A stretch of DNA of 39,117 nucleotides from an uncultured Oscillospiraceae bacterium (GTDB taxonomy: Bacteria > Bacillota > Clostridia > Oscillospirales > Oscillospiraceae). The notes under the pieces are model-generated. The model was not told the origin of the DNA. It worked only from the letters and a program-made list of their open reading frames with translations, and made no database searches. The stretch lies in contig CANQFY010000012.1 in the NCBI GenBank assembly GCA_947600025.1, forward strand, positions 1-39,117, in the 5' to 3' direction. This document shows positions 1 to 6,723 of this stretch, in pieces; position 1 is the first letter of the stretch, and every line of letters starts with the position of its first letter. The position numbers were made by a program, and so were the translations under genes.

Positions 1-273
1 GGCGCTTTTCCCCTTATCGTCGTCGCCTTGCGACAGCAAGGCTTCCTCCTCTGCGGGCAAAATCATCCAAAAATTGCTCCCCGCAAAGTGCTGCGCAGTT
101 TCCGCCGAGGGGCTTTTCGTTCAGGCAAGCAAAAGGCCGCAGGGAATACTGGCTATGTATTTCCAAGGGCTTTTGTGAAGGCTGGGCGGAAATGACCCGG
201 TGGAAACCGACGTGGGTTCGATTCCCGTCACCTAAAGGGTTTTCTACCATTATAGGCCCAAGGGGCGGCGTTG
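1..273. other. Non-coding stretch with small hairpin and tRNA T-arm-like sequence
   Basis: I see no convincing gene here. A 7-bp hairpin lies at about 25-42 (GCCTTGC, loop gaca, GCAAGGC). At about 209-231 the plus strand carries GGGTTCGATTCCCGTCACC, which resembles the T-arm and 3' acceptor strand of a tRNA or tmRNA. No matching acceptor 5' strand, anticodon arm or CCA is visible, so it is not a complete tRNA. It may be a tRNA-derived remnant or part of a dispersed intergenic repeat. The open frame on the minus strand (14-277) has no RBS and looks like a shadow of this sequence. Confidence 0.4.
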
Positions 274-1554
274 TCAAATCGAAATTTCCTGGGGCACCGG
301 TTTGGTGACGCCGGTGCGGCGCTCCCGGCTCAATCCGCCGGCCATATGACCGGCGGCGTCCCCGGTAAATTGGGCCCGGCGGATGATATCCTCCCCGTAC
401 CGGTCCCGGAGGGCGTCGATGGTCTCATCCAGCCGCAGCCGCTTCTCCTGCTGGGCAGGGGAGAGACCGGAAAACAGGTCGAACTGCTGATAGGGTTCGT
501 CGGACAGCCGGGTGACCTGCACTCCCAGCTGCCGCAGAGGGGTGAAGGTGTCCCAGACCTCGTCGAACACCTGACAGGCGGCCCGGTAGAGGGCCTGGGT
601 GCCATTAGTGGCGCTTTCCATTTGGGCCTGATGGGAAAAGTGGCCGAAATCCGCCGTCCGCAGGTGGACGGCGACGCACCGTCCGTTTTTTCCGTCCCTG
701 CGCAGGCGCATGGCCACGGTCTCGCACAGGCTCAGCAGTACCCGGTGGGCTTCTTCCCGGGTCGTCACGTCCCGGGGCGTGGTGACGGAGTTGCCGTAGC
801 CCTTGTTTTCCGGGGCAACGGGGGTCAGGGACTCCGCTCCCCGGCCGTTGGCGAAGTGCCAGAGGGTCTCGCCCGGCTTGCCCAGATGGCGGCGCAGAAG
901 TCTGGGGTCGGCGGCCGCCAGATCCCCAATGGTCCGAATACCGATTCTTTGGAGCTTCCGCTCCGTGGCGCTGCCCACCAAAAACAGCTTCCGCACCTCC
1001 AATGGCCAGAATTTTTCCGGGATCTCCTCGGGAAACAGGGTGTGGACCCGGTCAGGCTTTTCAAAATCCCCGGCGATTTTTGACAGCAGCTTGTTGGAGG
1101 AGACGCCCACGTTCACGGTAAAACCCAGCTCCTCCCATACCCGGCGGCGCAGGATCTCCGCCGCCGTCCGAGGCGGCCCGAAGAGCCGCTGGGTGCCGGT
1201 CATGTCCACCCACGCCTCATCGATGGAGTACTGCTCCACCACCGGCGAAAATGTCCGCAGCAAGGCAACAAAATGCCGGGAAGCTTGGACGTACAGATGA
1301 TAGTCCGGCGGAACCACCTTTAAATGGGGGCATTTTTCCAGGGCCTGGAACAGGGGCTCTCCGGTCTGGATGCCGAATTTTTTTGCCGGGACGCTTTTGG
1401 CCAGAATGATGCTGTGGCGGGAGGCCTTGTCTCCCGCCACCACCGACGGGATTTCCCGCAGATCTTCTTTCTCGCCCAGGATCTTGACCCGATAAGCGGC
1501 GGTCCAGCTTAAAAACGCCGAGTTGGCGTCCACATGAAAAATGACCCGCTCCAT
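274..1554 (-). CDS. dinB: Y-family DNA polymerase (DinB/UmuC type, Pol IV-like)
   Basis: A 426-aa translesion DNA polymerase. The palm-domain carboxylates are visible: D9 in FHVDANSAF near the N-terminus and D112/E113 in YSIDEAWVDMT. Fingers, thumb and little-finger regions complete a normal family length. The HVDANSAFLSW N-terminus marks a Firmicutes subgroup that is not the closest relative of E. coli DinB. The ATG follows AGGAGG, and the RBS overlaps the TAG stop of the upstream small gene (GGCTAGGAGG), so translation is probably coupled. The two-gene operon is driven by a promoter containing a near-LexA box (1857-1885), which suggests SOS induction. The role is error-prone or lesion-bypass synthesis at stalled forks. 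Family assignment is firm; substrate lesion range cannot be read from sequence. Confidence 0.95.
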   Translation of the reverse strand: MERVIFHVDANSAFLSWTAAYRVKILGEKEDLREIPSVVAGDKASRHSIILAKSVPAKKFGIQTGEPLFQALEKCPHLKVVPPDYHLYVQASRHFVALLRTFSPVVEQYSIDEAWVDMTGTQRLFGPPRTAAEILRRRVWEELGFTVNVGVSSNKLLSKIAGDFEKPDRVHTLFPEEIPEKFWPLEVRKLFLVGSATERKLQRIGIRTIGDLAAADPRLLRRHLGKPGETLWHFANGRGAESLTPVAPENKGYGNSVTTPRDVTTREEAHRVLLSLCETVAMRLRRDGKNGRCVAVHLRTADFGHFSHQAQMESATNGTQALYRAACQVFDEVWDTFTPLRQLGVQVTRLSDEPYQQFDLFSGLSPAQQEKRLRLDETIDALRDRYGEDIIRRAQFTGDAAGHMAGGLSRERRTGVTKPVPQEISI

Positions 1555-1563
1555 TTTTTCCTC

Positions 1564-1833
1564 CTAGCCGATCCACCGGAGCAGCTGCCAGGCGTGGGAA
1601 CGGATGAGATAGCGCAGCTCAAAGAGCTGCTCCCGCCCCTCCCGGAAAGCCCGGCAGAGAAAGATCTGGGCCTCAATGCCCACATACTGCACCGGCTTGA
1701 CGCTGACGATCTCTTGAATATCCACCCGCCGCAGATTGTGCTGCCCATCCTCCAGCTGGAGCCGGAGGGGGCGGAGGGTCCCGTCGGCAGAGCACAGGCA
1801 GATCACATCCACGGGGCAAACGGCACTGGCCAT
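1564..1833 (-). CDS. Small conserved-looking protein coupled to the Y-family polymerase
   Basis: An 89-aa protein beginning MASAVCPVDV. The ATG at 1833 is preceded by AGGAGGTGAAGAGC, an excellent RBS, so the GTG three codons upstream is unlikely to be the start. The sequence has no signal peptide or membrane segment; it alternates beta-like and charged stretches (around LRLQLEDGQHNLRRVDI) and ends in an aromatic, basic tail. I recognise no named domain. It is the first gene of the operon with dinB and its stop lies inside the dinB RBS. By analogy with small partner genes of other Firmicutes Y-family polymerases (YolD-like proteins), it may modulate the polymerase, but it does not look like YolD and the role is inference from context only. 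Confidence 0.75.
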   Translation of the reverse strand: MASAVCPVDVICLCSADGTLRPLRLQLEDGQHNLRRVDIQEIVSVKPVQYVGIEAQIFLCRAFREGREQLFELRYLIRSHAWQLLRWIG

Positions 1834-1856
1834 GCTCTTCACCTCCTGACGGGAAC

Positions 1857-1885
1857 ATTATAGCACATTTGTTCGATAACGTCAA
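1857..1885 (-). promoter_or_regulatory. Sigma-A promoter with near-LexA (SOS) box for the dinB operon
   Basis: On the minus strand TTGACG (rc of 1880-1885) and TATAAT (rc of 1857-1862) are separated by exactly 17 nt. Inside the spacer is CGAACAAATGTGC (rc of 1863-1875), which matches the Firmicutes LexA/DinR core GAACNNNNGTTC except for one base in the second half-site. Position between -35 and -10 is ideal for repression. The promoter is clear; the LexA site is an inference from similarity and from the identity of the downstream gene. Confidence 0.75.
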
Positions 1886-1899
1886 GCAGAAAATTTTGG

Positions 1900-1928
1900 T
1901 TGTCCTCCGGGCGCCGATCTGCTATAAT
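1900..1928 (+). promoter_or_regulatory. Promoter for the HAD hydrolase gene
   Basis: TTGTCC (1900-1905), 17-nt spacer, TATAAT (1923-1928), about 35 nt before the ATG at 1963. It lies back to back with the dinB promoter. Confidence 0.65.
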
Positions 1929-1962
1929 AAGAAAAACGTGCCGAGAGAAAGAAGGCTCTGCC

Positions 1963-2652
1963 ATGCTGAAATATCCCTGCCTGGTGCTGGACTACGACGA
2001 TACGGTGGTCCAGAGCGAGGCCACGGTCAACTATCCCTATTTCTGCTACATTCTGGACCAGTTCCGCCCCGGGGCGTCCATCACCCTGGCGGAATATACC
2101 CAGGGCTGCTTTTCCCCAGGGTTTTCCGGGATGTGCCGGGAGCGGTTCGGCTTTACCGACGAGGAGCTGGCCGAGGAATTTCGGGGCTGGCAGGAATATG
2201 TCCGCACCCATATGCCGGAGCCCTTTCCCGGAATCGACCGGGTCATCCGGCGGCAGAAGGAGGCGGGGGGATTGGTGTGCGTGGTGTCCCACTCCTCCAG
2301 CGGCAACATCCTCCGGCTCTATCAGAGTTGCTTTGGGATCACGCCCGATGCCATCTACGGCTGGGACGTTCCGCCGGAGCAGCGGAAGCCCAACCCATTC
2401 CCGCTGGAAGACATCATGCGGCGCTTTACGCTGCCCCCGGAAGCGCTGCTGGTAGTGGACGATCTGCTGCCCGGTTGGCAGATGGCCCGAGCTGCCGGAG
2501 TGCAGATTGCTTTCGCCGCCTGGGGCCGGCTGGACTGCCCGGAAATTCTCCGGCAGATGGAGGGATCCTGCGATTTTTCCTTCCGCAGTACGGAGGCGTT
2601 GGAAAAATTCCTGTTTGACGGCCTTGACAATTATGGTATAATACATTCATAG
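1963..2652 (+). CDS. HAD-superfamily hydrolase
   Basis: A 229-aa haloacid-dehalogenase-type phosphatase. Motif I is DYDDT (nucleophile and acid Asp near residues 10-12), motif II is VSHSSS, motif III is the Lys of RKPNPFP, and motif IV is VVDDLLPGW. The helical insertion between motif I and II indicates a C1-type cap, as in phosphoglycolate phosphatase or beta-phosphoglucomutase relatives. The ATG at 1963 is preferred because it starts right at the [13 protein letters not shown] strand and follows its own promoter; the RBS is weak (AGAAAGAAGG). The smpB promoter is buried in its 3' end. Substrate is unknown; a small phosphorylated metabolite is the family expectation. Confidence 0.88.
   Translation: MLKYPCLVLDYDDTVVQSEATVNYPYFCYILDQFRPGASITLAEYTQGCFSPGFSGMCRERFGFTDEELAEEFRGWQEYVRTHMPEPFPGIDRVIRRQKEAGGLVCVVSHSSSGNILRLYQSCFGITPDAIYGWDVPPEQRKPNPFPLEDIMRRFTLPPEALLVVDDLLPGWQMARAAGVQIAFAAWGRLDCPEILRQMEGSCDFSFRSTEALEKFLFDGLDNYGIIHS
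2615..2642 (+). promoter_or_regulatory. Promoter for smpB, inside the end of the HAD gene
   Basis: TTGACG (2615-2620), 16-nt spacer, TATAAT (2637-2642). A second TTGACA at 2624-2629 is too close to the -10 to be used with it. Confidence 0.7.
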
Positions 2653-2677
2653 TCCATCAGAAAAGGGGGCGCCGCGG

Positions 2678-3139
2678 ACGGAAAAGCAAAGTGTCAAGGT
2701 TATGGCCCGGAACCGGGAGGCCTACCACGAGTATTATGTGGAGGAGGAGCTGGAGGCGGGCATCGAGCTGTGCGGCACCGAGGTCAAGTCCATCCGCCAG
2801 GGAGCGCTGAACCTGAAGGATGCCTGGTGCGGCGTGAAAAACGGGGAAATGCTGGTCAATCAGATGCATATCTCTCCCTATGAGCAGGGAAACATCTTCA
2901 ACCGGGACCCCACCCGTCCCCGCCGCCTGCTGCTCCATAAGCGGGAGATTATGCGGCTCTACGGCAAGGTCAAGCAGGAGGGCTATGCCCTGATCCCTCT
3001 GTCCGTGTATTTCAAAGGCAGCCGGGTGAAGGTCAACCTGGGGCTGTGTAAGGGCAAAAAACTCTATGACAAAAGACAGGCCGCCGCGGAAAAGGACGCC
3101 CAGCGTCAGATCCAGCGGGCCATGAAGGAGCGATATTGA
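2678..3139 (+). CDS. smpB: SsrA-binding protein SmpB (probable ACG start)
   Basis: SmpB binds tmRNA and delivers it to stalled ribosomes. Diagnostic segments are [15 protein letters not shown], the NLKDAW strand, [15 protein letters not shown], and the basic GKKLYDKR followed by a basic helical tail. The first ATG in frame (2702) has no usable RBS and would remove the beta-strand residues that precede ARN in the family. Upstream in frame lies ACG (2678) followed by EKQSVKV, exactly where related proteins begin M-E-K-x-x-V-K-V. ACG sits 8 nt after AAAAGGGGG (2661-2669). I therefore annotate ACG as the likely start (153 aa), with ATG 2702 (145 aa) as the fallback. The tmRNA gene is 0.55 kb downstream, a meaningful pairing. 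Confidence 0.93.
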   Translation, partial: TEKQSVKVMARNREAYHEYYVEEELEAGIELCGTEVKSIRQGALNLKDAWCGVKNGEMLVNQMHISPYEQGNIFNRDPTRPRRLLLHKREIMRLYGKVKQEGYALIPLSVYFKGSRVKVNLGLCKGKKLYDKRQAAAEKDAQRQIQRAMKERY

Positions 3140-3140
3140 T

Positions 3141-3677
3141 ATGAATCCCACATTCACCATCACCATGGAAAACGGCGGCGTCATCACGGGCGAGCTGTAT
3201 CCGGACAAGGCGCCCCAGAGCGTTTACAATTTCATCTCCCTGGCCAATAAGGGCTTTTACAACGGCCTGATCTTCCATCGGGTCATCCCCGGCTTCATGA
3301 TCCAGGGCGGCTGCCCCGAGGGCACCGGCATGGGCGGCCCGGGGTACTGCATCAAGGGCGAATTTTTCTACAATGGAGTCAAAAACGACCTGCGGCATAA
3401 GCGGGGCGTGCTGTCCATGGCCCGGAGCCAGTCCATGAACTCGGCGGGGAGCCAGTTTTTCATCATGCACGACGACGCCAAGCACCTAGACGGCCAGTAT
3501 GCTGCCTTCGGCAAGGTGACCGGCGGCATGGAAGTAGTGGACGCCATCGCCGCTGTCCATACGGATCGCTCCGATCGTCCTCTGGAGCCGCAGAAAATTG
3601 CTTCCATAACCGTGGACACCCACGGAGAGGATTATCCCGAGCCCAATAAGCTGCCGGATCCCTACGGCCGCTTTTGA
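3141..3677 (+). CDS. Peptidyl-prolyl cis-trans isomerase, cyclophilin type
   Basis: A 178-aa single-domain cytoplasmic cyclophilin that isomerises X-Pro bonds. Family hallmarks are FHRVIPGFMIQGG with catalytic Arg and Phe, the GTGMGGPGY loop, MARS in place of MANAG, and SQFFIMHDDAKHLDGQYAAFGKV. There is no signal peptide. The ATG begins one base after the smpB stop; its RBS AAGGAG lies inside the end of smpB, so the two genes are probably co-transcribed and coupled. Length is typical for clostridial cyclophilins that lack the extra eukaryotic loop. Confidence 0.95.
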   Translation: MNPTFTITMENGGVITGELYPDKAPQSVYNFISLANKGFYNGLIFHRVIPGFMIQGGCPEGTGMGGPGYCIKGEFFYNGVKNDLRHKRGVLSMARSQSMNSAGSQFFIMHDDAKHLDGQYAAFGKVTGGMEVVDAIAAVHTDRSDRPLEPQKIASITVDTHGEDYPEPNKLPDPYGRF

Positions 3678-3684
3678 GGAATAG

Positions 3685-4035
3685 GGGGGCGTACTGGTTT
3701 CGACGGGGGTAGGAAGGCCGGAATAGCGGGCCGTGGCGCCTGGCCACGATAAAACGGGCAATTCTTTAAATTTAACTGACAACAATACTGTTGCAGTGGC
3801 TGCCTGATTAGGCTGGCCCATCCGCCCCGGAAGGTCCACGAACCGGGAACGGGTGTGATCTTAGTGGAGCCCGTGGGTATGGTAAGCTTTGCCCATACCA
3901 CGCATCATGAAGCTACTGATTCCCGTAGGGTGTTTGTTTCCGCCGGGAAAAGGGAATGTAAATAACAAACTGCGCCCGGAGAGGTTCCCTCCGACTTGCT
4001 TTCGGACAGGGGTCCGATTCCCCTCGCCTCCACCA
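3685..4035 (+). ncRNA. ssrA: Transfer-messenger RNA (tmRNA)
   Basis: The 5' end GGGGGCGTACTGGTTTCGACGGGGG and the 3' end with TTCGATT-like T-loop, CGCCTCC and encoded ACCA pair as a tRNA-like acceptor (GGGGGCG with CGCCTCC, one G-U). The mature RNA is about 351 nt, a normal size. The best tag reading frame is 3757-3807: GNSLNLTDNNTVAVAA then TGA, ending in the hydrophobic VAVAA typical of proteolysis tags. The resume codon would be GGC rather than the commoner GCN; this is my reading of the frame and should be checked by alignment. Together with SmpB it tags proteins from stalled ribosomes. Confidence 0.96.
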
Positions 4036-4041
4036 TCAAGA

Positions 4042-4094
4042 GACAATAAAAAAGATATTGTCCCCGAAAAGCCTTGCGCCGCAAGGCTTTTCGG
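4042..4094. terminator. Tandem hairpins after tmRNA
   Basis: GACAATA/TATTGTC (4042-4062) is followed by a perfect 14-bp stem, CCGAAAAGCCTTGC / GCAAGGCTTTTCGG with a 3-nt loop (4064-4094). There is no long U-tract, but A and T runs within the stem suggest tmRNA 3' transcription end or a processing signal. Confidence 0.55.
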
Positions 4095-4136
4095 CGCTTA
4101 ATGGGGCGAAATTTCGGGATTCAAAACCGTAGATAT

Positions 4137-4159
4137 AAAATGCGTTTTTTTCGCATTTT
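4137..4159. repeat. Hairpin with T7 loop
   Basis: AAAATGCG (4137-4144), loop of seven T, CGCATTTT (4152-4159). It could be a weak terminator or an island boundary structure; no gene is attached to it. Confidence 0.4.
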
Positions 4160-4206
4160 GTAGACTTGAACCCTCGTGGAAGCCGAATATCGCAAAAGTT
4201 AAGATC

Positions 4207-4244
4207 AGCAGGCAGGTAAAATCCCGCCTGCTTTTCGTTTTTTC
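4207..4244 (+). terminator. Rho-independent terminator
   Basis: AGCAGGC...GCCTGCT stem (4207-4232) with inner GG/CC pairs, followed by TTTCGTTTTTT. Confidence 0.7.
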
Positions 4245-4283
4245 AGAGCCAATCGTTTTTTCAAACGGTTGGCTCTTTTTTTA
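4245..4283 (+). terminator. Second rho-independent terminator in tandem
   Basis: AGAGCCAATCG (4245-4255) pairs with CGGTTGGCTCT (4266-4276, one G-U) and is followed by TTTTTTTA. Two adjacent terminators isolate the upstream tmRNA from the island. Confidence 0.8.
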
Positions 4284-4308
4284 TTTTCTAGGAAAGGAAG
4301 TAGAGCTT

Positions 4309-4413
4309 ATGGAGTACCGAAACGAAAAACACCGCGTCGTATTTTCCGAGGCGATCAAGCGGCTTGGCCTCGGCACCATTCACTTCAAGGAGGAAATGAA
4401 AAGTTATGATTAA
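4309..4413 (+). pseudogene. Short remnant ORF (34 aa), probably a truncated mobile-element gene
   Basis: ATG after AGGAAAGGAAGTAGAGCTT, a reasonable RBS, encodes MEYRNEKHRVVFSEAIKRLG... and stops after 34 codons. The start looks like the N-terminus of a longer small protein carried by clostridial phages or conjugative elements, but the remainder is absent. It may be a deletion product. Its stop overlaps the start of the next remnant. Function cannot be assigned. Confidence 0.4.
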
Positions 4414-4539
4414 ACTTAAAATCGGAAACGCCGGCCACGAAAGCATCGCTAGAGGCTTGCTGATTTTTGATTGAACTTGAAACTCGCTTTGACGGAACCG
4501 ATTAGCTTCTTCATTTGCGAAAACGAAGTGAAAATTTGA
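4406..4539 (+). pseudogene. Frameshifted remnant of a small gene
   Basis: ATG 4406 follows AAGGAGG and reads MIKLKIGNAGHESIARGLL before a stop at about 4472-4474. Continuing in other frames gives IELETRFDGTD and then SFFICENEVKI with a stop at 4537-4539. The pieces form a plausible single ~45-50-aa N-terminal region broken by at least two frameshifts. I read it as a decayed gene of a mobile element; the reconstruction is inference. Confidence 0.4.
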
Positions 4540-4561
4540 GGCAGAGCGGGGCCCTGCCTCA
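4537..4561 (-). terminator. Hairpin downstream of the protease operon
   Basis: TGAGGCAG (4537-4544) pairs with CTGCCTCA (4554-4561). On the minus strand it is followed by AAATTTTC, so it can serve as a modest terminator for the operon ending at 4605. Confidence 0.5.
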
Positions 4562-4604
4562 TTGTTACAGCTATTTGTGTCTGCTCGGAAACAGCGTTGA
4601 TCTA

Positions 4605-4967
4605 TCAACCGTAAGAAACGAGCTTCAGGTAATTATTCAGCGTTGTGCCACTGATCTCGTAGACTGCCTGCTCTGCCGTCGTCTTGTCGTATATGTACTG
4701 CTCGATTGACGGATTGCTGTATCCAGCGGCGACATAGACATGCAGCCGAACCTGGGAACCATCGGGAATGTTTGAATCCTTAACAAGATCGACAGACCGC
4801 TCGCCGTATTGCAAAATATCGCGGTAGCCGGGTGTATACCAGCTCTTCCATTCCCCTGCATAGCTCACGTTTCCCTGCCCGTCGGTCTTCCGTTCCTTAT
4901 ATTCGATCACGATCTGCGCGACGAACGCACCGTCGTTCTGAAGCTTAAAATAACGAACTTTATTCAT
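4605..4967 (-). CDS. Unknown 120-aa protein, last gene of the protease operon
   Basis: The protein begins MNKVRYFKLQNDGAF and alternates beta-strand-like stretches with aromatic and Gly/Pro turns (KSWYTPGYRDILQYG, VRLHVYVAAGYSN, YEISGTTLNNYLKLV). No signal peptide, membrane segment or Cys is present, so it is probably a small soluble beta-sandwich. I do not recognise the family. The start follows AGGGGGAATATCA, 11 bp after the stop of the upstream protease gene, so it is co-transcribed. As the third gene behind two trypsin-like proteases it could be an inhibitor, an immunity factor or an effector domain; this is inference only. Base composition is lower in GC than the core genes. Confidence 0.75.
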   Translation of the reverse strand: MNKVRYFKLQNDGAFVAQIVIEYKERKTDGQGNVSYAGEWKSWYTPGYRDILQYGERSVDLVKDSNIPDGSQVRLHVYVAAGYSNPSIEQYIYDKTTAEQAVYEISGTTLNNYLKLVSYG

Positions 4968-4978
4968 TGATATTCCCC

Positions 4979-5809
4979 CTACATCAAAGTCAGCGCATAC
5001 TGATACAGTTTTTCAAAGTCATCGTTGAACTGAGACGAACCTGAGTACAGGATTTCCTCTCCGGAATTCACGATATAAGCATTTAGCCCAACGGCTGTTA
5101 TGCCGTCCTCAAGAACCCACGCACCGCCGGAGGACCCTGGGCCCATTTTGCTGCCGTACATGATCCAGTGCCCCTCCTGCCCGGCTCTTGTGGATATAGG
5201 CCCGTTTGCAAACATCATCTGATCCCCATCGAAATAGCGTACGGGGTACCCCATCGAAGTTACTTTTTTGCCTACGAGATCGGGAGCGGTGGAATACCGG
5301 AGCGGCTCCCCGAAATCGGAGTTTTTATCCAGGATCGCGATGGCAAAATCGAATTTGTAATCCTTTTTCAGATACCAGTTTTCCTTCAGGGCAACGGTTT
5401 TGATGGAAAAGTCTTCGGATGAATCCTCTCCCGCGAAGCACTGTTCGAATACGTAATTTTCGCCAACATTTCCCGTTTTGTTGTCCTGGATGCAGTGCGC
5501 CGCAGTCAGGAGCATATTCCGGTGCATAAAGATATTCGCGCTTGCGACGTAATCGACGCTGTCAATCGTAAAGAATAGCTTGCCGCACGCCGTAAACGGC
5601 ATTTTGGTGAGATCCGCTTGTTTCGGATCGGTGGCGGGTTCCGCGTTGGCCGCTTCGGGCACTACGGCGTCTGTTGCGGCCAACATTGAAATCGGACGCG
5701 CCGCTTTTTTCCGCTCCGGCGTCCAGTATTGGCGGATGTCGTGAGGCGTTTTGTCTATGCTTCCGGGCTGCATAGACATAAATCTGTCGCCGTTCGGATT
5801 ATCTGCCAT
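4979..5809 (-). CDS. Trypsin-like serine protease A (S1/V8-like fold, no signal peptide)
   Basis: A 276-aa chymotrypsin-fold protease with a complete triad: H105 in LLTAAHCIQD, D154 in DFAIAIL and S227 in GPGSSGGAW. The MGYPVRYFDG strand and overall spacing resemble glutamyl-endopeptidase (V8)-like enzymes. There is no signal peptide or lipobox; instead a ~70-residue N-terminal region carries TPHDIRQYWTPERKKAA, shared with the neighbouring paralogue, followed by a variable Ala/Pro-rich linker and ATDPKQADLTKMPF. That region may be a propeptide or a noncanonical export or partner-binding signal. The ATG follows AAAGGAGGAACTTCAT. It lies 19 bp after the stop of paralogue B. Substrate is unknown. 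Confidence 0.88.
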   Translation of the reverse strand: MADNPNGDRFMSMQPGSIDKTPHDIRQYWTPERKKAARPISMLAATDAVVPEAANAEPATDPKQADLTKMPFTACGKLFFTIDSVDYVASANIFMHRNMLLTAAHCIQDNKTGNVGENYVFEQCFAGEDSSEDFSIKTVALKENWYLKKDYKFDFAIAILDKNSDFGEPLRYSTAPDLVGKKVTSMGYPVRYFDGDQMMFANGPISTRAGQEGHWIMYGSKMGPGSSGGAWVLEDGITAVGLNAYIVNSGEEILYSGSSQFNDDFEKLYQYALTLM

Positions 5810-5828
5810 ATGAAGTTCCTCCTTTATA

Positions 5829-6653
5829 CTATATAAGTGTCAGCACATATTGATACAGCTTGTCAAAGGCGTCGTCAAATATGGGCGAGCCCATGTAGAC
5901 GCCGCCCTTCGCCGTTTTGGTGCCGAAGGAGTTCAGCCCGACAGCCGTTTCATTATCGTCAGCTACCCACGCGCCACCGGATGCTCCGTTGGATAGCTTT
6001 CCGCCGATGAGCGTCCAGTTGTCCAACCTCTGGGTGACAGTGCCGTTAATGAACATCATCTGCGCGCCATCGAAATAGTCAATGGGGTATCCCATTGCGG
6101 TCACAGGTTTGCCAAGAACATTCTGAGTGGTGTATTTCAGCGGCTTTTCGACTGTCGAATTTCTGTCCAGGATAGCGATCGCGTAGTCCCACTTGTTATC
6201 CTTTTCTGTGTACCAGTTCTCTTTGAGCGCCACAGTCCTGAATGTGAAATCCTCCGTCGACAGCTCTCCCGTATAACAGCGCTCAAACACAAAGTTTTCC
6301 GCTAAATGTCCTGTTATGTCATCCTGCACGCAGTGTGCCGCCGTCAAAAGGAGATTGCTGCGCATAAAGATATTCCCGCTCCCGACATAATCGACGCCGT
6401 CGAGGGTAAAGAACAGCTTTCCGCCTGTGATGAATGGCATTTTGCTGAGATCAGCCTGCTTCGGGTCGGTCGCCGGCGCGGCATTGCCAGCGTCAGGGGG
6501 GTTCCTTTGATCGGCTGCTGTCCCGTATCTGTGGGCGGGCACAGCCGCTTTTTTCCGCTCCGGTGTCCAGTATTGGCGTACGTCGTGGGGAGATTTATCG
6601 GGATTGCCAAGGTTGAGGGAGATAAATTTTTCAAAGGTGGGGATGTTCGGCAT
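5829..6653 (-). CDS. Trypsin-like serine protease B (paralogue of A)
   Basis: A 274-aa protease with triad H107 (LLTAAHCVQD), D156 (DYAIAIL) and S225 (NGASGGAW). It aligns with protease A along its whole length, including the N-terminal SPHDVRQYWTPERKKAA block and ATDPKQADLSKMPF, so the pair arose by tandem duplication. The loop before the Ser (GKLSNGAS versus SKMGPGSS) and the variable linker differ, suggesting different specificity or activation. It is the first gene of the operon, with RBS AAAAGGAG and a consensus promoter at 6695-6723. No secretion signal is visible. GC content is below that of the core genes, consistent with acquisition as part of the ssrA-adjacent island. Confidence 0.88.
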   Translation of the reverse strand: MPNIPTFEKFISLNLGNPDKSPHDVRQYWTPERKKAAVPAHRYGTAADQRNPPDAGNAAPATDPKQADLSKMPFITGGKLFFTLDGVDYVGSGNIFMRSNLLLTAAHCVQDDITGHLAENFVFERCYTGELSTEDFTFRTVALKENWYTEKDNKWDYAIAILDRNSTVEKPLKYTTQNVLGKPVTAMGYPIDYFDGAQMMFINGTVTQRLDNWTLIGGKLSNGASGGAWVADDNETAVGLNSFGTKTAKGGVYMGSPIFDDAFDKLYQYVLTLI

Positions 6654-6694
6654 AGAATGGCTCCTTTTGTAAAGTTGGGATGATGTATAAATTT

Positions 6695-6723
6695 ATTATA
6701 GCATATGGGGTATAAAATGTCAA
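6695..6723 (-). promoter_or_regulatory. Consensus promoter of the protease operon
   Basis: On the minus strand TTGACA (rc 6718-6723), 17-nt spacer, TATAAT (rc 6695-6700). Both hexamers are perfect and the region is AT-rich, indicating strong expression. Confidence 0.85.

Noticed and set aside
271..1083. Long plus-strand frame opposite dinB
   Set aside because: It is a high-GC antisense shadow without RBS; dinB on the minus strand has clear motifs.
2624..2642. TTGACA at 2624-2629 as the -35 of the TATAAT at 2637
   Set aside because: Spacing of 7 nt is too short; the TTGACG at 2615 gives 16 nt.
3861..4101. Open frames across the tmRNA, including one ending near GNRTPV on the minus strand
   Set aside because: These are shadows of tmRNA, a well-known source of false proteins.
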